Of a stretch of DNA of 64,000 nt, positions 25,497 to 32,709 are shown one piece after another. Below the pieces are notes generated by a model, which was not told where the DNA came from, did no database searches, and saw nothing but the letters and a program-made list of their open reading frames with translations. The stretch covers positions 2,223,501-2,287,500 of the forward strand of contig NZ_CP018846.1 of NCBI RefSeq assembly GCF_002025705.1, given 5' to 3'. The position numbers were made by a program, and so were the translations under genes. Source of the DNA: Pseudomonas putida. GTDB lineage: Bacteria; Pseudomonadota; Gammaproteobacteria; Pseudomonadales; Pseudomonadaceae. How positions within the stretch are numbered: the stretch's first letter is position 1; the number at the start of each line of letters is the position of its first letter.

Positions 25497-27230
25497 TCAG
25501 TGGGAGTGCTTGGGCACCTCAGAGCCCCGGCAGCCGACCAGGAAGTCGAAGTCGCAACCTTCGTCGGCCTGCATCACATGGTCGAGGTACAACTTTGCAT
25601 ACCCCCCGCTGATCAACGGCTGCGGCGCTTGCAGGTCCGCCAGGCGGCCGGCCAGTTCCTCATCGGAAATATCCAGGTGCAGGCGGCCTGCCTGGCAGTC
25701 CAGCTCGATCCAGTCACCTTCGCGCACCGCCGCCAATGGCCCGCCTGCCGCCGCTTCTGGCGCCACGTGCAATACCACCGTGCCATACGCCGTGCCGCTC
25801 ATGCGCGCATCCGAGATGCGCACCATGTCAGTCACGCCCTGGGCCAGCAGCTTGGCCGGCAGGCCCATGTTGCCGACTTCGGCCATGCCCGGGTAACCCT
25901 TCGGCCCGCAATGCTTCATCACCAGCACCGAGCTGGCGTCGACCTCCAGTTCCGGGTCGTTGATGCGTGCCTTGTAGTCTTCGAAGTTTTCGAACACCAC
26001 GGCGCGGCCACGGTGGCGCATCAGCGCAGGTGTCGCCGCCGAGGGCTTGAGCACGGCGCCCTTGGGTGCAAGGTTGCCGCGCAGGATGCAGATGCCGCCA
26101 TCGGCCACCAGCGGCTTGTCGATCGGGCGAATGACGTCTTCGTTGTACAGTGGTGCGCTTTGGCAGTTGTCCCACAGGCTCTTGCCATTCGCGGTCAGTG
26201 CGTCGGGGTTGGGCAGCAGGTTGTGCTCGCCGAGGCGGCGGATCACCGCCGGCAGGCCGCCTGCATAATAGAACTCTTCCATCAGGAAACGGCCCGACGG
26301 CTGCAGGTCGACCAGGGTCGGCGTACCGCGGCCGACACGGGTCCAGTCTTCCAGTTGCAGGTCCACGCCGATGCGCCCGGCGATGGCCTTGAGGTGGATC
26401 ACGGCGTTGGTCGAGCCACCGATGGCGGCGTTGACGCGGATGGCATTCTCGAAGGCTTCGCGGGTGAGGATCTTCGACAGGCGCAGGTCTTCATTGGCCA
26501 TCTCGACGATGCGCATGCCCGACAGGTGAGCGAGCACGTAACGGCGCGAGTCCACAGCCGGGATCGCAGCATTGTGCGGCAGCGAAGTGCCCAGGGCTTC
26601 GGCCATGCAAGCCATGGTCGAGGCGGTACCCATGGTGTTGCAGGTACCGGCCGAGCGCGACATGCCGGCCTCGGCCGAAAGGAATTCGTTCAGGTCGATC
26701 TGCCCGGCTTTGTAGGCCTCATGCATCTGCCAGACGATGGTGCCGGCGCCGATGTCGCGGCCCTTGTGCTTGCCGTTGAGCATCGGCCCGCCGGTCACCA
26801 CGATCGCTGGCACGTCACAGCTGGCAGCCCCCATCAGCAGTGCCGGGGTGGTCTTGTCGCAGCCGGTGAGCAACACCACGGCATCCACTGGGTTGCCGCG
26901 GATGGCTTCTTCCACGTCCATGCTCGCCAGGTTGCGGGTGAGCATGGCGGTGGGGCGCAGGTTGGACTCGCCGCTGGAGAACACCGGGAACTCCACCGGG
27001 AAGCCGCCGGCCTCCAGCACGCCTTTCTTCACGTGTTCGGCGATCTTGCGAAAGTGCGCGTTGCATGGAGTCAGCTCAGACCAGGTGTTGCAGATGCCGA
27101 TGATCGGCTTGCCCTGGAATTCGTGGTCAGGGATGCCCTGGTTCTTCATCCAGCTGCGGTACATGAAGCCGTTCTTGTCGGCCGTGCCGAACCATTGGGC
27201 GGAGCGCAGGGGGCGTTTGCTATCAGACAT
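25497..27230 (-). CDS. Sugar-acid dehydratase, IlvD/Edd family (L-arabinonate dehydratase-like)
   Basis: A 577-residue Fe-S dehydratase that removes water from an aldonic acid to give a 2-keto-3-deoxy acid. Cluster-binding cysteines sit in IGICNTWSELTPCN, LLTGCDKTTPALL and AGTCNTMGTASTM. The length and these variants are those of the pentonate (L-arabinonate/D-xylonate) branch rather than IlvD itself. I start at 27230, where AAGGTG lies 6-7 nt upstream, not at 27239. It is divergent from the MFS-FAH-aldehyde dehydrogenase operon; together they would turn a pentonate into 2-oxoglutarate. Which pentonate is used cannot be told. Confidence 0.9.
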   Translation of the reverse strand: MSDSKRPLRSAQWFGTADKNGFMYRSWMKNQGIPDHEFQGKPIIGICNTWSELTPCNAHFRKIAEHVKKGVLEAGGFPVEFPVFSSGESNLRPTAMLTRNLASMDVEEAIRGNPVDAVVLLTGCDKTTPALLMGAASCDVPAIVVTGGPMLNGKHKGRDIGAGTIVWQMHEAYKAGQIDLNEFLSAEAGMSRSAGTCNTMGTASTMACMAEALGTSLPHNAAIPAVDSRRYVLAHLSGMRIVEMANEDLRLSKILTREAFENAIRVNAAIGGSTNAVIHLKAIAGRIGVDLQLEDWTRVGRGTPTLVDLQPSGRFLMEEFYYAGGLPAVIRRLGEHNLLPNPDALTANGKSLWDNCQSAPLYNEDVIRPIDKPLVADGGICILRGNLAPKGAVLKPSAATPALMRHRGRAVVFENFEDYKARINDPELEVDASSVLVMKHCGPKGYPGMAEVGNMGLPAKLLAQGVTDMVRISDARMSGTAYGTVVLHVAPEAAAGGPLAAVREGDWIELDCQAGRLHLDISDEELAGRLADLQAPQPLISGGYAKLYLDHVMQADEGCDFDFLVGCRGSEVPKHSH

Positions 27231-27244
27231 GACGGACACCTTAT

Positions 27245-27328
27245 TAGTATTACTATTTGTCGTTATTTGGCGACTCTATCGCTAAAAAAGCGCCTTGTGA
27301 AGGGTTGTTGTTTTAAATAGTAATACTA
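27245..27328. promoter_or_regulatory. Pair of FadR-subfamily operators in the divergent promoter
   Basis: TAGTATTACTA (27245-27255) and TAGTAATACTA (27318-27328) each fit TNGTNNNACNA, the consensus for FadR-type GntR proteins. They form the core of a perfect 14-base inverted repeat. Their centres are 73 bp apart, close to seven helical turns, which would suit DNA looping. One site lies beside the dehydratase start and the other upstream of the MFS gene. The GntR gene at 24567-25289 is the obvious candidate to bind them. Confidence 0.8.
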
Positions 27329-27414
27329 TATGATCCTTTCACCGCGCCGGAGGTCTGCCCACAAAACCCCGGCCATGTGCTGTCCCCATTACAAGAACAA
27401 TCGGAGACCTCGCC

Positions 27415-28737
27415 ATGATTCAGGAGCAGCGGCTCGTCCGCCTGATCACGCTGAAACTCATCCCTTTTCTGGTCCTGCTTTACCTGGTGGCCTACGTCGA
27501 TCGCTCGGCGGTGGGCTTTGCCAAGCTTCATATGGGAGCCGACATTGGCATCGGTGATGCTGCCTACGGCCTGGGGGCCGGGCTGTTCTTCATCGGCTAC
27601 TTCCTGTTCGAGGTCCCCAGCAATCTGTTGCTCGACCGCTTCGGCGCGCGGCGCTGGTTCGCCCGCATCCTGGTGACCTGGGGCGCGATCACCATTGGCA
27701 TGGCATTCGTCACCGGGCCCCATGGCTTCTATGTGATGCGCTTCCTGCTCGGTGCTGCCGAGGCGGGCTTCTTCCCCGGCGTGCTGTACTACATCACCCA
27801 GTGGTACCCGGTACGCCATCGCGGCAAAATCCTCGGCTTCTTCATCCTCTCCCAGCCACTGGCGATGCTGGTCACGGGGCCGCTGTCGGGCGCCTTGCTG
27901 GGCCTGGACGGCAACCTCGGCCTGCACGGCTGGCAGTGGCTGTTCATCTGTATCGGTACCCCGGCGGTGCTACTGGCCTGGCCGACCCTGCGCCTGCTGC
28001 CCGATGGCCCGGACAAGGTGCGCTGGCTGGACGACACTCAGCGCAGCTGGCTCAAGGAGCAGCTGGCCGAAGACCTGCGCGAGTTCGGCCAGACCCGCCA
28101 CGGCAATCCGCTGCATGCCCTGAAGGATGGCCGGGTGTTGCTGCTGGCGCTGTTCTACCTGCCGATGACCCTGAGCATCTACGGCCTGGGGCTGTGGCTG
28201 CCAACGCTGATCCACCAGTTCGGCGGCAGCGACTTGGTGACCGGCTTCGTCTCGGCGGTGCCATACCTGTTCGGCATCATCGGCCTGCTGATCATTCCGC
28301 GCAGTTCCGACCGCCTCAACGATCGCTATGGCCACCTCGGCCTGCTCTATGCCCTGGGCGCCCTGGGCCTGTTCCTCAGCGCCTGGCTGACAATGCCGGC
28401 AATGCAGCTGGCGGCGTTGTGCCTGGTGGCCTTTGCGCTGTTTTCCTGCACGGCGATCTTCTGGACCTTGCCTGGGCGTTTCTTCTCTGGTGCCAGCGCG
28501 GCGGCCGGCATCGCCCTGATCAACTCGATTGGCAACCTCGGCGGCTACCTTGGCCCCTTCGGCATCGGCGCGCTCAAGGAGCACACCGGCCAGCTGTCCT
28601 CGGGCCTGTACTTCCTGGCCGTGGTCATGCTGTTCGGGTTGGCATTGACCGGCGTCGTCTACAACCGCCTGGAGCGCCGCCAGCGCCAGGCATCCGTGAA
28701 CATTGCAACCGACAAGCGAGCACAAGCATGCGACTGA
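27415..28737 (+). CDS. MFS transporter, anion:cation symporter (sugar-acid type)
   Basis: A 440-residue, 12-helix major facilitator of the ACS family (GarP/GudP/phthalate-like). The N-half reads LVAYVDRSAVGFAKLHMGAD, GYFLFEVPSNLLLDRFGARR and AEAGFFPGVLYYITQWYP, all family signatures. A central loop (SWLKEQLAEDLREF) separates the two halves. It is first in the operon with the FAH-family enzyme (10-nt overlap) and an aldehyde dehydrogenase. Uptake of the sugar acid metabolised by these enzymes is the natural role. Confidence 0.92.
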   Translation: MIQEQRLVRLITLKLIPFLVLLYLVAYVDRSAVGFAKLHMGADIGIGDAAYGLGAGLFFIGYFLFEVPSNLLLDRFGARRWFARILVTWGAITIGMAFVTGPHGFYVMRFLLGAAEAGFFPGVLYYITQWYPVRHRGKILGFFILSQPLAMLVTGPLSGALLGLDGNLGLHGWQWLFICIGTPAVLLAWPTLRLLPDGPDKVRWLDDTQRSWLKEQLAEDLREFGQTRHGNPLHALKDGRVLLLALFYLPMTLSIYGLGLWLPTLIHQFGGSDLVTGFVSAVPYLFGIIGLLIIPRSSDRLNDRYGHLGLLYALGALGLFLSAWLTMPAMQLAALCLVAFALFSCTAIFWTLPGRFFSGASAAAGIALINSIGNLGGYLGPFGIGALKEHTGQLSSGLYFLAVVMLFGLALTGVVYNRLERRQRQASVNIATDKRAQACD

Positions 28738-29717
28738 TCCAATTCGAAACCGCCGCCGGCCAGCGCCGGGTCGGCGTGGTGGAGGGCGAGCGTGCCCTGG
28801 AAATCTGTGGCGCCAGCAGTACCCGTGAACTGGCCCTGCAGGCTATTGCTGCTGGCCGCGACCTGGCCACCCAGGTGCGGGCTGCAGGCCTTGGCGAAGG
28901 GCATGACTATCAAGCCCTGCTTGCCGAAGGCCGAGTGCTGCCACCGCTGGACCATGAAGACCCGGCGCATTGCCTGGTGACCGGTACCGGCCTGACCCAC
29001 CTGGGCAGCGCCGCCACCCGCGACAAGATGCATCAGCAGCAGGCCGAGGGTGCCGTCACCGACAGCATGCGCATGTTCCAGTGGGGCCTGGAGGGCGGCC
29101 GACCGTCAGCGGGCGAGGAGGGTGCGCAACCGGAGTGGTTCTACAAGGGCGATGGCGCCATCGTCGTGCGCCCGGGGGCCGACCTGCCCTTGCCGGCGTT
29201 CGCCGAGGATGCCGGAGAAGAACCGGAGCTGGTCGGGCTGTATGTGATCGGCGAGTGCGGCACACCGTTCCGCCTGGGTTACGCCCTGGGCAACGAGTTT
29301 TCCGACCATGTGATGGAGCGCCGCAACTACCTGTACCTGGCGCATTCCAAGCTGCGCGCCTGCAGCTTTGGCCCCGAACTGCGCCTGGGGGCGCTGCCAG
29401 CGCACCTGGAAGGCCGCAGCCGCATCCTGCGCGATGGCCAGCAACTGTGGAGCAAACCGTTCCTGTCCGGGGAGCAGAACATGTGTCACAGCTTCGAAAA
29501 CCTCGAATTCCATCACTTCAAGTACGCCCAGTTCCTGCGCCCGGGCGATGTCCACGTGCATTACTTCGGCACCGCCACGCTGTCGTTCGGTGACGGCATC
29601 CAGGCACGCCCCGGCGACACCTTCGAGGTCAGCCTCGACGCCTTCGGCCAGCCATTGCGCAACGGCATCGCCGCTGCTGACCGGGCGCCGCGCCCGGGCC
29701 TGGTGAAAAGCCTCTGA
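28728..29717 (+). CDS. FAH-family AraD1/GguC-type protein (2-keto-3-deoxy-pentonate dehydratase-like)
   Basis: A 329-residue fumarylacetoacetate-hydrolase-fold protein. It shows TGTGLTHLGSAATRDKMH (the AraD1/GguC family landmark), GECGTPFRLGYALGNEFSDH and the metal-binding-type acidic positions in GEQNMCHSFENLEFHHF. In the oxidative pentose route the enzyme at this step converts 2-keto-3-deoxy-pentonate to 2-oxoglutarate semialdehyde. FAH-fold enzymes are known to do this, and the neighbours (IlvD upstream, semialdehyde dehydrogenase downstream) support it. It overlaps the MFS gene by 10 nt. Confidence 0.85.
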   Translation: MRLIQFETAAGQRRVGVVEGERALEICGASSTRELALQAIAAGRDLATQVRAAGLGEGHDYQALLAEGRVLPPLDHEDPAHCLVTGTGLTHLGSAATRDKMHQQQAEGAVTDSMRMFQWGLEGGRPSAGEEGAQPEWFYKGDGAIVVRPGADLPLPAFAEDAGEEPELVGLYVIGECGTPFRLGYALGNEFSDHVMERRNYLYLAHSKLRACSFGPELRLGALPAHLEGRSRILRDGQQLWSKPFLSGEQNMCHSFENLEFHHFKYAQFLRPGDVHVHYFGTATLSFGDGIQARPGDTFEVSLDAFGQPLRNGIAAADRAPRPGLVKSL

Positions 29718-29746
29718 GCCTTCAATCGTTGTCACAGGAGTCAATC

Positions 29747-31321
29747 ATGTCGGGAAGCAACTTTATCGGCGGCGCCCGCAGCGCCGCTGGCAGCGTGCGT
29801 CTGCAGAGCTTCGACGCACGCAGTGGCGAGCCCTTGCCGGTCGTCTTCAGCCAGGCCACGCCTGACGAGGTGGACGCCGCCGCCCGCGCCGCCGAGCAGG
29901 CCTTTGCCGGGTACAACGGCCTGGCGCCGCAACGACGCGCGCACTTTCTGGAGGCCATAGCCGAGCAGCTGGATGGATTGGGCGAGGCGTTCATCGATAC
30001 GGTTTGCCGCGAAACGGCCTTGCCCGCCGCACGCATCCAGGGCGAGCGCAGCCGTACCAGCAACCAGTTGCGCCTGTTCGCCCAGGTACTGCGCCGCGGC
30101 GACTATCTGGGGGCGCGCATCGACCGTGCGCAACCGCAGCGCCAGCCACAGCCGCGACCGGACCTGCGCCAGTACCGTACCGGCGTCGGTCCGGTGGCGG
30201 TGTTCGGGGCCAGCAACTTCCCGCTGGCGTTCTCCACCGCTGGGGGCGATACCGCCGCCGCGCTGGCTGCTGGCTGCCCGGTGGTGGTCAAGGCCCACAG
30301 CGGCCACATGGCCACGGCCGAGTATGTCGGCGAGGCGATTCACCGTGCCGCCGAGGCCACCGGCATGCCGGCGGGGGTGTTCAACCTGATCTACGGCGCC
30401 GGCGTGGGTGAAGCGCTGGTCCGCCACCCGGCGATCCAGGCGGTCGGCTTCACCGGCTCGCTCAAAGGTGGCCGCGCCCTCTGCGACCTGGCAGCGGCGC
30501 GCCCGCAGCCGATCCCGGTGTTCGCCGAGATGAGCAGCATCAACCCGGTGCTGGTGCTGCCCGCAGCGCTGCAGGCCAGGGGCGAGCAGGTGGCCGGTGA
30601 ATTGGCAGCATCAGTGGTGTTGGGGTGTGGGCAGTTTTGCACCAACCCAGGGCTGGTCATCGGCATTGCCGGGCCCGCGTTTGCGGCGTTTGTTGCGGCG
30701 CTCGGTGCGCGCATGGCCGACCAGCCGGGCCAGACCATGCTCAATGCTGGCACCTTGCGCAGCTACGCGAGTGGTGTGGCGCGCCTGCACCAACACCCGG
30801 GCGTGCGTCACCTGGCAGGGCAGGAGCAGCGCGGCGACCAGGCCTATGCTCAGCTGTTCCAGGCCGATGTCAGTTTGCTGCTGGAGGGGGATGAGCTGTT
30901 GCAGGAAGAAGTCTTCGGCCCGACCACGGTGGTTGTCGAGGTGGCCGACGCAACCGAACTGCGCCGTGTACTGGAGGCTTTACACGGTCAACTGACTGCG
31001 ACGCTGATCGCTGAACCTGCAGACCTGGAGCGCTTTGCCGCGCTGGTGCCGCTGCTTGAACGCAAGGCCGGCCGGTTGTTGGTCAATGGCTATCCGACGG
31101 GGGTCGAGGTGAGTGATGCGATGGTGCATGGCGGGCCGTATCCGGCTACGTCCGATGCGCGTGGGACCTCGGTGGGGACGCTGGCCATTGATCGCTTCCT
31201 GAGGCCGGTGTGCTACCAGAACTATCCGGATGCCTTGCTGCCGGAGGCGTTGAGGAACGCCAATCCGTTGGGGCTGTTGCGCCTGGTCGATGGTGAGTAC
31301 AGCCGGGAAGCCTTGATTTAG
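29747..31321 (+). CDS. 2,5-dioxopentanoate (2-oxoglutarate semialdehyde) dehydrogenase
   Basis: A 524-residue NAD(P)+ aldehyde dehydrogenase of the KGSADH type. Residue features include FGASNFPLAFSTAGGDTAAA, GFTGSLKGGRAL, the catalytic glutamate in FAEMSSINPVL and the nucleophile in GCGQFCTNPGL. The long C-terminal region (RLLVNGYPTGVEV) is normal for the group. The ATG at 29747 has AGGAG 6 nt upstream; an upstream TTG at 29729 is less likely. It finishes the route from pentonate to 2-oxoglutarate. Confidence 0.92.
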   Translation: MSGSNFIGGARSAAGSVRLQSFDARSGEPLPVVFSQATPDEVDAAARAAEQAFAGYNGLAPQRRAHFLEAIAEQLDGLGEAFIDTVCRETALPAARIQGERSRTSNQLRLFAQVLRRGDYLGARIDRAQPQRQPQPRPDLRQYRTGVGPVAVFGASNFPLAFSTAGGDTAAALAAGCPVVVKAHSGHMATAEYVGEAIHRAAEATGMPAGVFNLIYGAGVGEALVRHPAIQAVGFTGSLKGGRALCDLAAARPQPIPVFAEMSSINPVLVLPAALQARGEQVAGELAASVVLGCGQFCTNPGLVIGIAGPAFAAFVAALGARMADQPGQTMLNAGTLRSYASGVARLHQHPGVRHLAGQEQRGDQAYAQLFQADVSLLLEGDELLQEEVFGPTTVVVEVADATELRRVLEALHGQLTATLIAEPADLERFAALVPLLERKAGRLLVNGYPTGVEVSDAMVHGGPYPATSDARGTSVGTLAIDRFLRPVCYQNYPDALLPEALRNANPLGLLRLVDGEYSREALI

Positions 31322-31325
31322 GGCT

Positions 31326-31423
31326 GCTGGCCTCTTCGCGGGCAAGCCCGCTCCCACAGGATTTGCGCCTGCCCTGAAATTTGCGCTTTGACTGTGGCAG
31401 CGGGCTGGCCCGCGAAAGGGCAC
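31326..31423. repeat. REP inverted pair, GCGGGCAAGCCCGC family
   Basis: CTTCGCGGGCAAGCCCGCTC and a downstream GCGGGCTGGCCCGCGAAAGG in inverted orientation flank ~35 nt. They follow the aldehyde dehydrogenase stop closely and probably act as its 3' terminator or mRNA stabiliser. Confidence 0.75.
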
Positions 31424-31500
31424 TTGCAGACAAACGAGCAAGTCGCCCCAGCCTGTGAGAGGATGTCCACCACCCCAGCCAGGACCCCGAACGCAGCCTG

Positions 31501-32394
31501 ATGAAGACACCAAAACGAATCGAACCACTGATCGAAGACGGCCTGGTCGACGAAGTACTGCGGCCCTTGATGAGCGGCAAGGAAGCAGCCGTCTACGTGG
31601 TGCGCTGCGGTGCCCAGGTCCGCTGCGCCAAGGTCTACAAAGAGGCCAACAAGCGCAGCTTCCGCCAGGCCGCCGAGTACCAGGAGGGCCGCAAGGTCCG
31701 CAACAGCCGCCAGGCCCGGGCCATGGCCAAGGGCAGCAAGTACGGCCGCAAAGAGGCCGAAGACGCCTGGCAGAACGCCGAAGTAGCGGCACTGTTCCGC
31801 CTGGCCGGCGCCGGTGTGCGGGTGCCCAAGCCGTACGACTTCCAGGACGGCGTGTTGCTGATGGAGCTGGTGACCGACGCCGACGGCGATGCTGCACCGC
31901 GCCTGAACGATGTGCACCTGGAGGCTGAAGAAGCCCGCGAATACCATGCCTTCGTCATCCGCCAGATCGTGCTGATGCTCTGCGCCGGCCTGGTGCATGG
32001 CGACCTGTCCGAATTCAACGTGCTGCTCGGCCCCGATGGCCCGGTGATCATCGACCTGCCGCAGGCGGTGGATGCGGCGGGTAACAACCATGCGTTCAGC
32101 ATGCTGCAGCGTGACGTGGCGAACATGGCGCATTACTTCGGGCGCTTTGCCCCGGAGCTCAAGAGCACCCGCTACGCCGATGAGATGTGGGCGTTGTACG
32201 AAGCCGGTGAACTGCGCACGGACAGCCCGCTGAGCGGGGAGTTCGAGGAAGACGAGCATGCCGCCGACGTGTCTGGCGTGATGCGCGAGATCGATGCCAC
32301 CCTGCGCGATGAAGCCCGCCGCCGTGCAGCGCGGGAAGAGGCCGAGCACGGGCCGGCCAAGGCTGAAGAGCCGACGCCGCCGTGGATGCAGTAA
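31501..32394 (+). CDS. RIO1-family serine/threonine kinase-like protein
   Basis: A 297-residue RIO-fold protein kinase, common as a stand-alone gene in Pseudomonas. The ATP site appears as MSGKEAAVYVV; the catalytic loop is VHGDLSEFNVLL and the metal-binding loop VIIDLPQAVD. The lysine-rich insertion (KRSFRQAAEYQEGRKVRNSR) is the flexible loop of RIO1-like proteins. A charged C-terminal tail (DEARRRAAREEAEHG) follows. It stands alone between a REP pair and a terminator-like hairpin. The bacterial substrate is unknown. Confidence 0.92.
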   Translation: MKTPKRIEPLIEDGLVDEVLRPLMSGKEAAVYVVRCGAQVRCAKVYKEANKRSFRQAAEYQEGRKVRNSRQARAMAKGSKYGRKEAEDAWQNAEVAALFRLAGAGVRVPKPYDFQDGVLLMELVTDADGDAAPRLNDVHLEAEEAREYHAFVIRQIVLMLCAGLVHGDLSEFNVLLGPDGPVIIDLPQAVDAAGNNHAFSMLQRDVANMAHYFGRFAPELKSTRYADEMWALYEAGELRTDSPLSGEFEEDEHAADVSGVMREIDATLRDEARRRAAREEAEHGPAKAEEPTPPWMQ

Positions 32395-32440
32395 CGGTTT
32401 GACTGCAGCTGCTCTGCGCAGCCTGCCTCTTTCTTCAGGG

Positions 32441-32467
32441 CCCCACCTTTATCTGGGTAGGGTGGGG
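32441..32467 (+). terminator. Terminator-like hairpin after the RIO kinase gene
   Basis: CCCCACC (32441-32447) pairs with GGTGGGG (32461-32467) across a 13-base loop. A short T-containing run follows but no strong poly-U, so factor-independent termination would be modest. Confidence 0.55.
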
Positions 32468-32518
32468 TTCTGAAGGCGTTGGCTTGTCAGTGTCAGTAAT
32501 AACGGCTTTAAATCTAAT

Positions 32519-32649
32519 ATTCCCGCATATATTCCTACTTTGCGGGTAATAAATTCCTACATATAAATTCGCGCCCCTCGGAACACTCCTACAGTAATGA
32601 TTGGCTGTTGGGAATATTCCTGCAGGATAAGTCGGGTCCGTGTAGGACT
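32519..32649. promoter_or_regulatory. Phased array of ATTCCTAC-like octamers
   Basis: Copies read ATTCCCGC (32519), ATTCCTAC (32531), ATTCCTAC (32553), ACTCCTAC (32585) and ATTCCTGC (32616), with an inverted GTAGGACT at 32642-32649. Start-to-start spacings are 12, 22, 32 and 31 nt, all near whole helical turns. This looks like a cooperative protein-binding region ahead of the secretion operon. The binding factor is unknown. Confidence 0.45.
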
Positions 32650-32709
32650 ATTATCCTATTGCCAGGCGCTAGTATCTGCCCATGTTCTAATTGCACATGG
32701 GGTGAACAG

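Larger units (their letters stand above)
32395..32709. other. Intergenic region upstream of the type I secretion genes
   Basis: A 315-nt gap. It begins with a terminator-like hairpin (32441-32467) and continues as AT-rich DNA from about 32495. That part holds a phased array of ATTCCTAC-like octamers, listed separately, and must contain the promoter of the secretion operon. No reading frame in it looks coding. Confidence 0.6.

Noticed and set aside
31501-32394. RIO kinase as part of the type I secretion operon
   Set aside because: A terminator-like hairpin and a 315-nt AT-rich promoter region separate them, and RIO kinases occur alone in many Pseudomonas.
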